Source: Flavobacterium humi | GTDB taxonomy: Bacteria; Bacteroidota; Bacteroidia; Flavobacteriales; Flavobacteriaceae | DNA: 64,000 nucleotides | NCBI RefSeq assembly: GCF_004745595.1 | Contig: NZ_SRLH01000008.1 | Location: forward strand, 1 to 64,000 | Reading direction: 5' to 3' | In this document: positions 36,604-45,500 of the stretch, piece by piece | How positions within the stretch are numbered: position 1 is the first letter of the stretch | Layout: the number at the start of each line of letters is the position of its first letter | Notes under the pieces: model-generated | Told to the model about the DNA's origin: nothing | The model's database searches: none | What the model saw: only the letters and a program-made list of their open reading frames with translations | Position numbers and translations under genes: made by a program

Positions 36604-37199
36604 AAGGCTATTTCGGTATATGGATCTTTAAATTTAAATTTCATCGTTCCTTTTTTGAAAAGGAAATCTTTGTAGACGAGCTGGATCTTGTCACTTGGGT
36701 CAATTCCAGAAAACATCAAAAGCACCTTCTGGTAAGGTGCGATTTTATAGCTTCTTTCATATAATGCGCCGGAACAGGATATCGTGTCTTTCTTTGAGGT
36801 TACGACATAAAAATCCTTTTCCAGTGCGAAGGACATATATTTTATCCCTTCTTCATATGGCATGCCGGTAAACTTCTGGTCGAGCAAATCCTTTTCTTCG
36901 TCCTGACGGAATTCAAATTCTATGATCCGTTCGGTTTTGTTCTGCTCATACAAAGAATCTACCAGGAACAAATCTTCATTCCCTTTGTCTTTTAATAAAT
37001 AGTATTGGATTGGGACTTCGGTAGCGGTAAAATTTATGTGGTCAACCAGCTGATTGTATACTTTGGATTTCCATCCAATTTTTTGAAGCCTGTAATATTT
37101 GTCCCGTATTACAGAATCGTCGGTTACTTTATCGTCTTTTTTACAAGAAAATAAAACCAGGATAAAAAGCAAAGCATAAACCTTATTGAGCACCTTCAT
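36600..37199 (-). CDS. Lipoprotein of the RHS operon
   Basis: This 199-residue protein has a lipobox LFSC (Cys19) after a hydrophobic signal. The mature part is rich in charged residues and strands and contains no motif that I recognise. It overlaps the Skp-like gene before it by 17 bp and the 1852-residue gene after it by 4 bp, so its dosage is tied to both. It may anchor or guide the giant proteins at a membrane; this is inference from context only. Confidence 0.75.
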   Translation of the reverse strand: MKVLNKVYALLFILVLFSCKKDDKVTDDSVIRDKYYRLQKIGWKSKVYNQLVDHINFTATEVPIQYYLLKDKGNEDLFLVDSLYEQNKTERIIEFEFRQDEEKDLLDQKFTGMPYEEGIKYMSFALEKDFYVVTSKKDTISCSGALYERSYKIAPYQKVLLMFSGIDPSDKIQLVYKDFLFKKGTMKFKFKDPYTEIAL

Positions 37200-37689
37200 A
37201 CTTTTTATTTATATAGCCTAACAATTCATTTGTAATATCCGTACGCTCGCTGGCATATAAAACCGCCTGTTTGTTTTCAGAACCGATAATCAAATCATAG
37301 TTTTTCTCTTTTGAAAAATCATCAACGTAACCTTGGATCCTGGACCATATTTTTGAAGATTCCTGAGCCGAGAAATTCTGATTGAACATTTCCAGTTCTT
37401 CCTTCCCCTGAATAAAATGCTGCATGAGGGATTTTCTTTCCGCATCGGCAATATTGCCTGACTGCAATTTTGAATACAAAGAATCCAGGATGGTTTTTCT
37501 TGCGTTGAATTCTTTTTCTCCTATTTTCTTCATTTCCTTAGTCATGTAGAAACCCTCAAATAACTTGGCGTTATCCACATATACTATTTTTTCAGAGTGG
37601 GAAAAATATTGAAAAACCAAGAAGCAAAGCACTAAAACTAAACCTCCTGCATTGACCAGAAAAAGAACCTGTAACTTATTTTTTAGCAA
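37183..37689 (-). CDS. Skp/OmpH-like membrane-anchored periplasmic chaperone
   Basis: This 168-residue protein has an N-terminal membrane helix (~8-28) and then the OmpH/Skp pattern: a short strand KIVYVDNAKLFEGF (~34-47), a long alpha-helical arm (~50-125) and the final YDLIIGSENKQAVLYAS and TDITNELLGYINKKY (~130-165). Skp-type chaperones hold unfolded exported proteins. Here the helix seems uncleaved, which would keep the chaperone at the inner membrane. The only available start is TTG at 37689; upstream the frame hits a stop with no ATG or GTG. It is the first gene of the RHS operon, which fits a chaperone for the giant secreted proteins. Confidence 0.8.
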   Translation of the reverse strand: MLKNKLQVLFLVNAGGLVLVLCFLVFQYFSHSEKIVYVDNAKLFEGFYMTKEMKKIGEKEFNARKTILDSLYSKLQSGNIADAERKSLMQHFIQGKEELEMFNQNFSAQESSKIWSRIQGYVDDFSKEKNYDLIIGSENKQAVLYASERTDITNELLGYINKKYEGAQ

Positions 37690-37712
37690 AACTATAGCTG
37701 TTAAAATTTTCG

Positions 37713-37743
37713 CAAAACTATGCTAAAAAAAATTGCTATACAA
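37713..37743 (-). promoter_or_regulatory. Candidate promoter of the RHS operon
   Basis: On the minus strand TTG (37743-37741) and TAGTTTTG (37720-37713) match the Bacteroidota -33 and -7 elements with 20 bp between them. The start codon at 37689 lies about 24 bp downstream. A second TAGTTTTG overlaps the start codon itself (37694-37687). The 200-bp region 37690-37889 separates the RHS operon from the divergent right machine arm and probably holds the control sites of both; no clear promoter is seen for the plus-strand side. Confidence 0.5.
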
Positions 37744-37889
37744 TCGACATTCCGAATTTACGCACAGAATAATAAAAATCGAAAGCAATCATTTGACATT
37801 CAATTATTTGAAAAAGTGTTAAAATCAATAAAAAACTATTTTAACTACTTTTCCTACAAATTTCCAATACAATCTTTTTTTGAATATGA

Positions 37890-38678
37890 ATGATGAAAAT
37901 AGTACCTTGCGCCCGTTTTAAAAATAAACTTACCCTATTGAAAACAAAAGCTTTATCTTCGATCCTATATTCCTTAACAGCATTGTTGCTGGTTTCTTTT
38001 TCAGATCCTTACAGTATAAAACGTATTTCGGATACTAATTTCAGGTATGAATTCTATACTACGGACAAGAAAATAAAACCCAGAAACGACAAAACCTATT
38101 ATTGGTTCAAGGGTGGCCTGATCCATAATGCCCAAGGCGGGCAGGCCGGGGAATTGCTAAACGATAAGTTTGTCAAAATGTACCACAGCAATCAATTGGC
38201 CGAACAAGGTATTTTCAAAAATGGCCTTAAAAACGGCTTATGGAAAACCTGGCATGCCAATGGTACTCTTGAAACCATTCAAAAATGGAAGTCCGGGCTC
38301 AGGACTGGTAAATTTTATCATTACGATCAAAACGGGATGGTGACGGAAGAAGGCAATTTCAAAAACAACAAAAAACACGGCATTTGGATTGATTACGTAA
38401 CAAAAGACACCACCGCTTATAAAAGAGGGGAACTGTATGTTATCGAACCAAAAGTTTCCAAAAAAGAACGAAAAGAAAACAAAGAGCGCAATTCCATTAC
38501 AAAAGAAGAGAAACGGGCTTCCGCCATCAGCAAAAAAACCGAAAGGCAAGAACGAAAGTCTCAAATGAAAAAAACAGAGGCTACGGAATACCCTTCTCAG
38601 GAAAACCATCAGAAAAAAGGCTTCTTCAGCAGGATATTCGGTAAAAAACAGCCTAATCAAAATACTATAAATGGTTAA
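37890..38678 (+). CDS. YwqK/MORN-like repeat protein
   Basis: This 262-residue protein has a hydrophobic segment (~22-40, LSSILYSLTALLLVSFS) that is a signal peptide or anchor. Residues ~95-175 hold YwqK/MORN-type repeats (LAEQGIFKNGLKNGLWKTWHANG, EEGNFKNNKKHGIWIDY). A very charged Lys/Glu/Arg tail (~185-262) follows. Such proteins are common in Bacteroidota and of unclear function. It opens the right machine arm and overlaps the next gene by 8 bp, so it is probably made together with the minor pseudopilins. The tail might bind nucleic acid or a membrane surface; that is speculation. Confidence 0.75.
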   Translation: MMKIVPCARFKNKLTLLKTKALSSILYSLTALLLVSFSDPYSIKRISDTNFRYEFYTTDKKIKPRNDKTYYWFKGGLIHNAQGGQAGELLNDKFVKMYHSNQLAEQGIFKNGLKNGLWKTWHANGTLETIQKWKSGLRTGKFYHYDQNGMVTEEGNFKNNKKHGIWIDYVTKDTTAYKRGELYVIEPKVSKKERKENKERNSITKEEKRASAISKKTERQERKSQMKKTEATEYPSQENHQKKGFFSRIFGKKQPNQNTING

Positions 38679-39885
38679 GGCACATAGTTTACTGTATGCC
38701 ATTTATATCTGCCTGATTGTTTCCCTACTTTGCGGGGCGTTGCTCTATTTTGCCAATTTGTACGGCCAGCTTAACCTGCATTATAACCTTCAGGAAGAAA
38801 TGTATATCCACAATCAATCGGTTGTAAACTTTGCCTTGGGAAACAAAATGGACCAGGCAGATGAATACCCGGCAGATGAAAATTCAGGGATCCAGGGGAG
38901 TTACCAAACAAAAAGATACGGCCTGCTCACTTTATTATTGGCCAAATCTATTTTGCGTAACGATACTATTGCTTCCGCTCATATGGTAGGAAGTTATACT
39001 TCAGGCAGCACAGCCATCCACCTGGCTAATTTCACCAAACCACTTACCTATTCCGGCACCGTAAAATTAACCGGCGACAGCTTCTTGCCCTCCGAACGCA
39101 TACTGACCTCCTATATCAACAACAAACCCAACCAGATTAGTGTCCTTGGGAAGGTTGCCATTTCCGACTTTAGCTTACCTGAGATCAATCCCGGCTTCAA
39201 AGAAATTTTTAAAGGCCTGGACGCCGAAAAAACCGAAATGGCAGCCATAGAAAAACCGAACGATTCCTTATTTTACAATTCTTTCCACAACCCTACCAAA
39301 GAAATCAATGTAAAGGCAAACCTAAGCCAGGTTATTTTTAAAGGCAACTTCATTTTACGCAATAAAGATTCTATCAGAGTCAAAAAAAATACGGTTTTGG
39401 AGGACGTCATCCTTATCGCCCCAAAAATTACTTTCGAAGAAGGCTTCAAAGGAACGGTCCAGGTTTTTGCCACTGCCGGCATCGAATTAGAGCAAAAAGT
39501 AACTCTCAATTATCCTTCGGTAGTGTGCCTTTATAATGAACAGGATACTGAAAGCCTGATTACTATCAAAAAAGAATGCCAAATTTCAGGAGCCGTTGTA
39601 TTATTTGGGAATGACATGCAAAACATCAATAAAAACAACATCAAGATCGAGGAAGACGGGCTAATTTACGGAGACATTTACTGTACCGGGAGATTAGGCC
39701 TTAAGAGCAACGTCTATGGTTCGGTGTACACCAATCGTTTCTTCCTTACCACTTCCATGTCCACCTATGACAATACTATCGCCGATATCGAAATCAATGC
39801 CCGCAAACGGCCTGGCTATTACATTGCCATTCCATTATTTGAACCTAAAAAAACCGAATATGGCATCCTTAAGAAAGTTTTATAA
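38671..39885 (+). CDS. GspK-like minor pseudopilin with beta-solenoid body
   Basis: This 404-residue protein has a very short leader MVKA, followed by HSLLYAIYICLIVSLLCGALL. This is a prepilin-type N-helix whose cut site matches the other three (Ala-|-x-Ser), but position 5 is Tyr, not Glu. Lack of Glu5 is the known mark of GspK, the pseudopilus tip. The body (~210-370) has regular short strands with Asn, Ile and Val (KNTVLEDVILIAPKITFEE, GDIYCTGRLGLKSNVYGSVY) like a bactofilin- or polymer-type beta-solenoid, unlike the alpha domain of classical GspK. Overlap of 26 bp with the next pseudopilin gene supports the group. GspK role is an inference from cut site and order. Confidence 0.65.
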   Translation: MVKAHSLLYAIYICLIVSLLCGALLYFANLYGQLNLHYNLQEEMYIHNQSVVNFALGNKMDQADEYPADENSGIQGSYQTKRYGLLTLLLAKSILRNDTIASAHMVGSYTSGSTAIHLANFTKPLTYSGTVKLTGDSFLPSERILTSYINNKPNQISVLGKVAISDFSLPEINPGFKEIFKGLDAEKTEMAAIEKPNDSLFYNSFHNPTKEINVKANLSQVIFKGNFILRNKDSIRVKKNTVLEDVILIAPKITFEEGFKGTVQVFATAGIELEQKVTLNYPSVVCLYNEQDTESLITIKKECQISGAVVLFGNDMQNINKNNIKIEEDGLIYGDIYCTGRLGLKSNVYGSVYTNRFFLTTSMSTYDNTIADIEINARKRPGYYIAIPLFEPKKTEYGILKKVL

Positions 39886-40204
39886 CCTAAGGGCCAACTC
39901 CATCCTGGAATCGGTCATAGCCCTGAGCATCATTTCCGTATGCCTGTATTTTGCCGTGATGATTTTCGCAGCTGTTTTTACGCCCAGGACTTCGGCTAAA
40001 TTCTACAATACGCAAAATAAAGTGAATGAGTTGTTCTTTCTGGCCCAGTTACGAAATGATTCGCTCGCTTCCGAAAACCAAAACAGCAATCTCCTTATTG
40101 AGGAAGAAAACATAAATGAAGGCCTGAAGAAAGTCTCCGTCCAATACAAAGACAGCGCAGCTTTCCAATTCGACAAAACCTTTTACATCCAAACCAATGA
40201 ATAG
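39860..40204 (+). CDS. GspI-like minor pseudopilin
   Basis: This 114-residue protein starts at the ATG at 39860, inside the end of the upstream gene; the open frame extends further upstream but only as overlap. The leader is 12 residues (MASLRKFYNLRA), and NSILESVIALSIISVCLYF gives the pilin helix with Glu5 after cleavage. The size fits GspI, which is small and follows or precedes J and K in tip complexes. The stop overlaps the next start by 8 bp. Confidence 0.75.
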   Translation: MASLRKFYNLRANSILESVIALSIISVCLYFAVMIFAAVFTPRTSAKFYNTQNKVNELFFLAQLRNDSLASENQNSNLLIEEENINEGLKKVSVQYKDSAAFQFDKTFYIQTNE

Positions 40205-40682
40205 CAAACAGGCCGTAGCCGCATTTTCCATCATAGAAGCTATCGTAGGAATGGCCGTTACCGCTATTATCATGAGCATTGTGTTCGTTATTTTCTCCAT
40301 CATTACCGAAAGGATGCTCGATTATAAAAACCAAAACCAGCTCGTTAACGATCTCAACCGTTTAACCTACAGCCTCAATAAAGATATTTTCGATAACGAA
40401 AAAATGGCCATCGATGACCATGAAATTGTTTTCAGCGGCTATTCCGGCGAATTGGTAAAGTATCATTTCACAGAAGAATACATCTTAAGGAACAGGGAAA
40501 CATTCATCGATACTTTCAAAATACAAGTAAGGCAAATGGTCATCGACAGCCTAAAAAGCAATACCCGGAAAAAGGTGTTCCTGCAATTGAAATTACAAGT
40601 GGAAGTCAATCAAACCCCAATGCCCCTAAACTTCTACAAAAGAGTATATGCCAACGAATTGCTGCAAACAAAAACACAATAA
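40197..40682 (+). CDS. GspJ-like minor pseudopilin
   Basis: This 161-residue protein has a leader of 9 residues (MNSKQAVAA), followed by FSIIEAIVGMAVTAIIMSIVF, a textbook pilin helix with Phe1 and Glu5. Ala again stands at -1. The larger C-terminal domain (~40-161) fits GspJ. It follows the GspK-like and GspI-like genes and precedes gspF with a 1-bp overlap, forming a K-I-J-F order. Confidence 0.78.
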   Translation: MNSKQAVAAFSIIEAIVGMAVTAIIMSIVFVIFSIITERMLDYKNQNQLVNDLNRLTYSLNKDIFDNEKMAIDDHEIVFSGYSGELVKYHFTEEYILRNRETFIDTFKIQVRQMVIDSLKSNTRKKVFLQLKLQVEVNQTPMPLNFYKRVYANELLQTKTQ

Positions 40683-41806
40683 TGAGCTTAGACCTAAACA
40701 CATACAAAACCGCAACATCCCCAAAAAGTGATTTCAAGACCCCAACCGGGCCCTCGCTTTTTTCATCCAAAAAACTTTCCGATAAAAAGAAGGAAATATT
40801 TTACCGGGAACTGGGGATGCTCTTAAAGTCAGGTGTCGATTTCAAGAAAGCCCTGGAAATAATAAGCAAGCAGTCCAGCCATAATTTCGAAAAGCAGATC
40901 ATTATCCAAATCAAGGATAAAGTAATCGAAGGTCGCAGCATTTATGAGTCTATGAGGGAAACCAAACAGTTTTCCGCCTATGAATATTACAGTGTCCAGA
41001 TTGGCGAGGAAACCCGGAAACTGGAAGAGGTCTTAAGCGAATTGCAAAAATACTTCAACCGGAAAATCCAGATGAAGCGCCAGATCGTCTCCGTACTCAC
41101 CTACCCGGCTATCGTAATGATGGTCACCGTTTTAGTACTCTATTTCATGCTCAACAAAGTCGTGCCCATGTTTAGTTCTGTTTTCAGGCAATTTGGCAGC
41201 GAATTGCCCAAAAGTACCCAGGTCATCATCAGGATATCCAACCATTCGGGCGCCATATTCGGGGTGCTTTTCGCCTTATTGGCGGGCCTTTTCGTACTGC
41301 ATGCGGCGCTCAAGGACAAACCGGCGTACAGGGCTTTCACCTCACGGATGGTCCTAAGGATCCCTTATTTTGGGAACCTGGTCCAGAAAATATACATTTC
41401 CCGATTCTGCCAGTCCATGAAGCTGCTCATCACTTCCAAAACAACCCTGATCAATTCCTTATCGCTTACCGCAAAAATGATAGGCTTCTACCCAATTGAG
41501 ATGGCTATTGAAGAAATAAAGGACGACATCACCAAAGGCCTCTCGCTCCACGAAAGCTTAAGGAAGCACCATGTTTTCGAAAACAAAATGGTTTCCATGG
41601 TCGAAGTCGCCGAACAAGTAAACCAGCTCGATACCATGTTCGACAGGCTTACCGAGCAATACAATGAGGAAATCAGCCATCAGACCAAAATGATCGGTGT
41701 CATCCTCGAACCCATGATCATCATCATCATCGGGCTAATTGTAGGAGTTATTATGGTATCGATGTATGCCCCAATGTTCGATTTAAGCAAAATCATCAAA
41801 AGTTAA
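40682..41806 (+). CDS. gspF: Type II secretion inner-membrane platform protein (GspF/PilC)
   Basis: This 374-residue polytopic protein couples the ATPase to pilus assembly. It has a Ser/Pro-rich N-terminal tail (~1-35), a first cytoplasmic GspF domain (~36-140; ELGMLLKSGVDFKKALEII, QIGEETRKLEEVLSEL), two membrane helices (~145-165 and ~190-212), a second GspF domain (~230-335; FCQSMKLLITSKTTLINSL, VEVAEQVNQLDTMFDRL) and a last helix (~345-365). It is full length for the family. It is the only GspF in the window although the ATPase and secretin lie 30 kb away. No clear terminator follows; the 21-bp repeat array begins 14 bp after the stop. Confidence 0.93.
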   Translation: MSLDLNTYKTATSPKSDFKTPTGPSLFSSKKLSDKKKEIFYRELGMLLKSGVDFKKALEIISKQSSHNFEKQIIIQIKDKVIEGRSIYESMRETKQFSAYEYYSVQIGEETRKLEEVLSELQKYFNRKIQMKRQIVSVLTYPAIVMMVTVLVLYFMLNKVVPMFSSVFRQFGSELPKSTQVIIRISNHSGAIFGVLFALLAGLFVLHAALKDKPAYRAFTSRMVLRIPYFGNLVQKIYISRFCQSMKLLITSKTTLINSLSLTAKMIGFYPIEMAIEEIKDDITKGLSLHESLRKHHVFENKMVSMVEVAEQVNQLDTMFDRLTEQYNEEISHQTKMIGVILEPMIIIIIGLIVGVIMVSMYAPMFDLSKIIKS

Positions 41807-41819
41807 TCCTGTTAGTATT

Positions 41820-42078
41820 GCAGCGTTTGCATAGCCACGTGTATCGTTTGCACAGCCACGTGTATCGTTTGCATAGCCTTGTGTATTGTTTGCATGGCCT
41901 TGTGTACCGTTTGCACAGCCTCGTGTAGTGTTTGCATAGCCATGTGTATCGTTTGCATAGCCTTGTGTATTGTTTGCATAGCCTTGTGTACCGTTTGCAC
42001 AGCCTCGTGTAGTGTTTGCATAGCCATGTGTATCGTTTGCATAGCCTTGTGTAGCGTTTGCACAGCCACGTGTACCAC
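41820..42078 (-). repeat. 21-bp tandem repeat array 2 (12 units)
   Basis: The same repeat as at 12347-12543, in inverted orientation. GTTTGCA on the plus strand recurs every 21 bp from 41825 to 42056. A higher-order repeat of four units (84 bp) is visible: 41909-41969 is the same as 41993-42053. The array lies between the gspF stop and the terminator of the convergent DUF3467 gene. As in array 1, single units differ at a few fixed positions. Confidence 0.95.
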
Positions 42079-42095
42079 ATCGTCTTCTACAGTCC

Positions 42096-42126
42096 AAAAA
42101 AAATCCCATCTGTACAACAAATGGGA
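42096..42126 (-). terminator. Terminator of the DUF3467 gene
   Basis: On the minus strand ATCCCAT and ATGGGAT form a hairpin followed by a run of eight T, starting about 10 bp after the DUF3467 stop. Confidence 0.8.
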
Positions 42127-42133
42127 TACTTGA

Positions 42134-42445
42134 TTAAGCTTGTCCTGTAGGCCCGAAATTCAACGGGATCGGAGGCTGTTCGGTTTCTTTTATTTCTCCG
42201 TTGACACTTTCAAAACGGTGGATATTATCGGCAATGGCCTTCACCAATCGTTTGGCATGCTGCGGCGTAAGGACAATCCTTGACTTTACTTTTGCTTTCG
42301 GGACACCGGGCATAATGCTCACAAAATCCAGCACAAACTCCGTATTGGAATGGTTGATGATCGCCAGGTTAGAATAGATTCCTTCCGCCGTCTGCTCATC
42401 GAGTTCAATATTGATTTGGCCTTGCGGGTTATTTTTATCGTTCAT
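42134..42445 (-). CDS. DUF3467 family protein
   Basis: This 103-residue protein contains the DUF3467 features: INIELDEQTAEGIYSNLAIINHSNTEFVLDFVSIMPG in the first half and SRIVLTPQHAKRLVKAIADNI in the second. The family is small, widespread in Bacteroidota and of unknown function. Its position after rpoC is typical. It has its own terminator. A terminator at 42466-42505 separates it from rpoC, so it needs its own promoter or read-through. Confidence 0.9.
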   Translation of the reverse strand: MNDKNNPQGQINIELDEQTAEGIYSNLAIINHSNTEFVLDFVSIMPGVPKAKVKSRIVLTPQHAKRLVKAIADNIHRFESVNGEIKETEQPPIPLNFGPTGQA

Positions 42446-42465
42446 AAAATAGTGGTTTAAAAAAT

Positions 42466-42505
42466 TAAAATCCTAACAGCAAATAGTATCACTGTTAGGA
42501 TTTAT
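42466..42505 (-). terminator. Terminator of rpoC
   Basis: AAATCCTAACAG and CTGTTAGGATTT form a 12-bp perfect stem with a short loop, about 30 bp after the rpoC stop. The flanking minus-strand DNA is A/T-rich with TTTTAATTTTTT. Confidence 0.85.
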
Positions 42506-42535
42506 AAATATAATCAGAATAATTAATTATTTCAA

Positions 42536-45500
42536 TTAATAATTAAACTCTTCTTTAGTAATCATTAATTCATCATACTCTTCTTTAGAACCTACAATCG
42601 TATTGTCGTATTCTCTCATACCGGTACCGGCAGGGATTCTATGACCTACAATTACATTCTCCTTAAGACCTTCCAAGTAATCCACTTTACCTGCAACAGC
42701 AGCCTCGTTTAATACTTTTGTAGTCTCCTGGAACGATGCCGCAGAGATGAATGATTTGGTTTGTAACGAAGCTCTTGTAATACCTTGCAATACCGGAGTT
42801 GCCGTTGCCGTAATAACATCACGGGCTACCACCAAATTCTTGTCGGTACGTTTCAGTAAAGAGTTTTCGTCACGCAGTTCACGTGGAGAAATGATCTGGC
42901 CTGGTTTCAGGTTTTCAGAATCCCCTGCGTCTTCTACCACTTTCATTCCGTATAATTTATCATTTTCAACGATAAAATCTTTCGTATGGATCAATTGGTC
43001 TTCCAGGAATAATGTATCTCCCGGATCCTGAACCTGAACCTTACGCATCATTTGGCGGATCACCACCTCAAAGTGCTTGTCGTTGATTTTTACCCCTTGC
43101 AAACGGTATACCTCCTGGATCTCGTTAACCAAATACTGCTGAACTGCAGCTGGCCCCTGGATCCTCAAGATATCATCCGGAGTAATCGCTCCGTCAGACA
43201 ATGGCACTCCCGCTCTCACGAAGTCATTCTCCTGAACTAAGATCTGGTTGGATAGTTTCACCAAATATTTCTTAACCTCACCGAATTTAGATTCGATCAC
43301 GATCTCACGGTTACCTCTTTTGATTTTTCCGAAAGAAACAACACCGTCGATTTCAGATACTACAGCCGGGTTTGAAGGATTACGAGCCTCTAACAACTCG
43401 GTAATTCTTGGAAGACCTCCGGTAATATCGCCTGTTTTTGAAGAACGACGTGGGATTTTCACTAAAATCTTACCTGCTTTAATTTTCTCACCATCGTCAA
43501 CCATCAAGTGAGCTCCAACCGGTAAGTTGTACGAACGGATAAGTTCGCCGTCTTTTCCGTAGATCAATAAAGTAGGGATCAGTTTTTTATTTCTACCTTC
43601 AGAAATTACTTTTTCCTGGAATCCGGTCTGCTCATCGATTTCAACCATGAACGATTGTCCTTGCTCTAAATCTTCATAAGCCACTTTTCCGGTAAATTCC
43701 GAAATAATAACCCCGTTATATGGATCCCATTTACAGATCACCTCTCCTTTACCGACAGTCTGGCCGTCAGCAACGAATATGCTTGAACCGTAAGGGATGT
43801 TATGTGTACTTAATAATATACCTGTTTTGGCATCTACCAATTTCAATTCCGTAGAACGTGAAATTACGATATCAACAGTATTTCCTTCTCCGTCTTCACC
43901 TTTAACCGTTTTCAGGTCTTCGATTTCCAAACGTCCTGGGAATTTAGCGATAATGCTTGACTCTTCAGAGATACCTCCTGCAACCCCTCCAACGTGGAAG
44001 GTACGAAGTGTCAGCTGTGTACCCGGCTCACCAATGGATTGCGCTGCGATAACACCAACTGCCTCCCCTTTCTGGGTCATTTTTCCTGTTGCCAGGTTAC
44101 GTCCGTAACATTTAGCACAAATACCTTTGGCAGCCTCACAAGTAAGCGGAGAACGAACCTCTACTCTTTCGATTGGAGATGCTTCGATATTTCTAACGAT
44201 AGCTTCGGTAATCTGATCACCGGCGTGAACAAGGATTTCATTATTCAATGGGTTTACAACATCCTGTAAAGCCACACGTCCTAAGATTCTTTCGCCAAGT
44301 CCTTCTACGATTTCCTCGTTTTTCTTTAAAGCTGAAACTTCAACACCACGAAGTGTTCCACAATCAACCATATTAACGATTACATCTTGGGAAACGTCAT
44401 GAAGCCTTCTGGTAAGGTAACCCGCATCCGCCGTTTTAAGAGCGGTATCCGCAAGACCTTTACGGGCTCCGTGCGTAGAGATGAAATATTCAAGGATCGA
44501 AAGACCTTCCTTAAAGTTGGAAAGGATCGGGTTTTCGATAATTTCACCACCACCAGCTGTCGATTTTTTAGGCTTGGCCATCAAACCACGCATACCGGTT
44601 AACTGACGGATCTGCTCTTTGGAACCCCTCGCCCCGGAATCAAGCATCATATATACAGAGTTGAAACCTTGCTGGTCTTCTCTAATATTTTTCATTGCTA
44701 ATTCCGTAAGAAGCGCATTGGCAGAAGTCCAGATGTCAATAACCTGGTTGTAACGCTCGTTATTGGTGATAAGACCCATGTTATAATTCATCGAGATTCC
44801 TTCAACCTGCTCTCTCGCGTCTGCAATCAAACTTTGTTTTTGATCCGGAATCTTGATATCCCCTAATGAGAATGACAATCCACCTTTGAAAGCGAATTTA
44901 TACCCCATATCTTTCATGTTATCCAAGAAACCGGCCGTTGTCGGAACATCTGTTACCGCAAGGATTTTTCCAATGATATCACGCAAAGATTTTTTGGTCA
45001 ATACCTCATTGATATAACCGGCTGCTTCAGGTACTACTTCATTAAATAGTACTCTACCCGCAGTGGTTTGAATGATTTTATATACTAATTCACCTTCTTC
45101 GTTAAAATCCTTAGCTCTGATTTTAACACGGGCATTCAATTCTAATCGGCCTTCATTTAAAGCGATATTCACTTCTTCCGCAGAATAGAATGTAAGGTCC
45201 TGTCCTAAAATTTTATGGTCTTCTGTAGACAAACGTTCTTTGGTCATATAGTAAAGACCCAAAACCATGTCCTGAGAAGGTACCGTGATTGGAGCACCAT
45301 TAGCAGGGTTCAAGATATTGTGTGAAGCCAACATTAACAATTGTGCTTCCAAAATAGCTTCCGGCCCTAATGGTAAGTGAACCGCCATCTGGTCACCATC
45401 GAAATCGGCGTTGAAAGCCGTACATACCAATGGGTGCAACTGGATCGCTTTTCCTTCAATCAGTTTTGGCTGGAAAGCCTGGATACCAAGCCTGTGCAAA

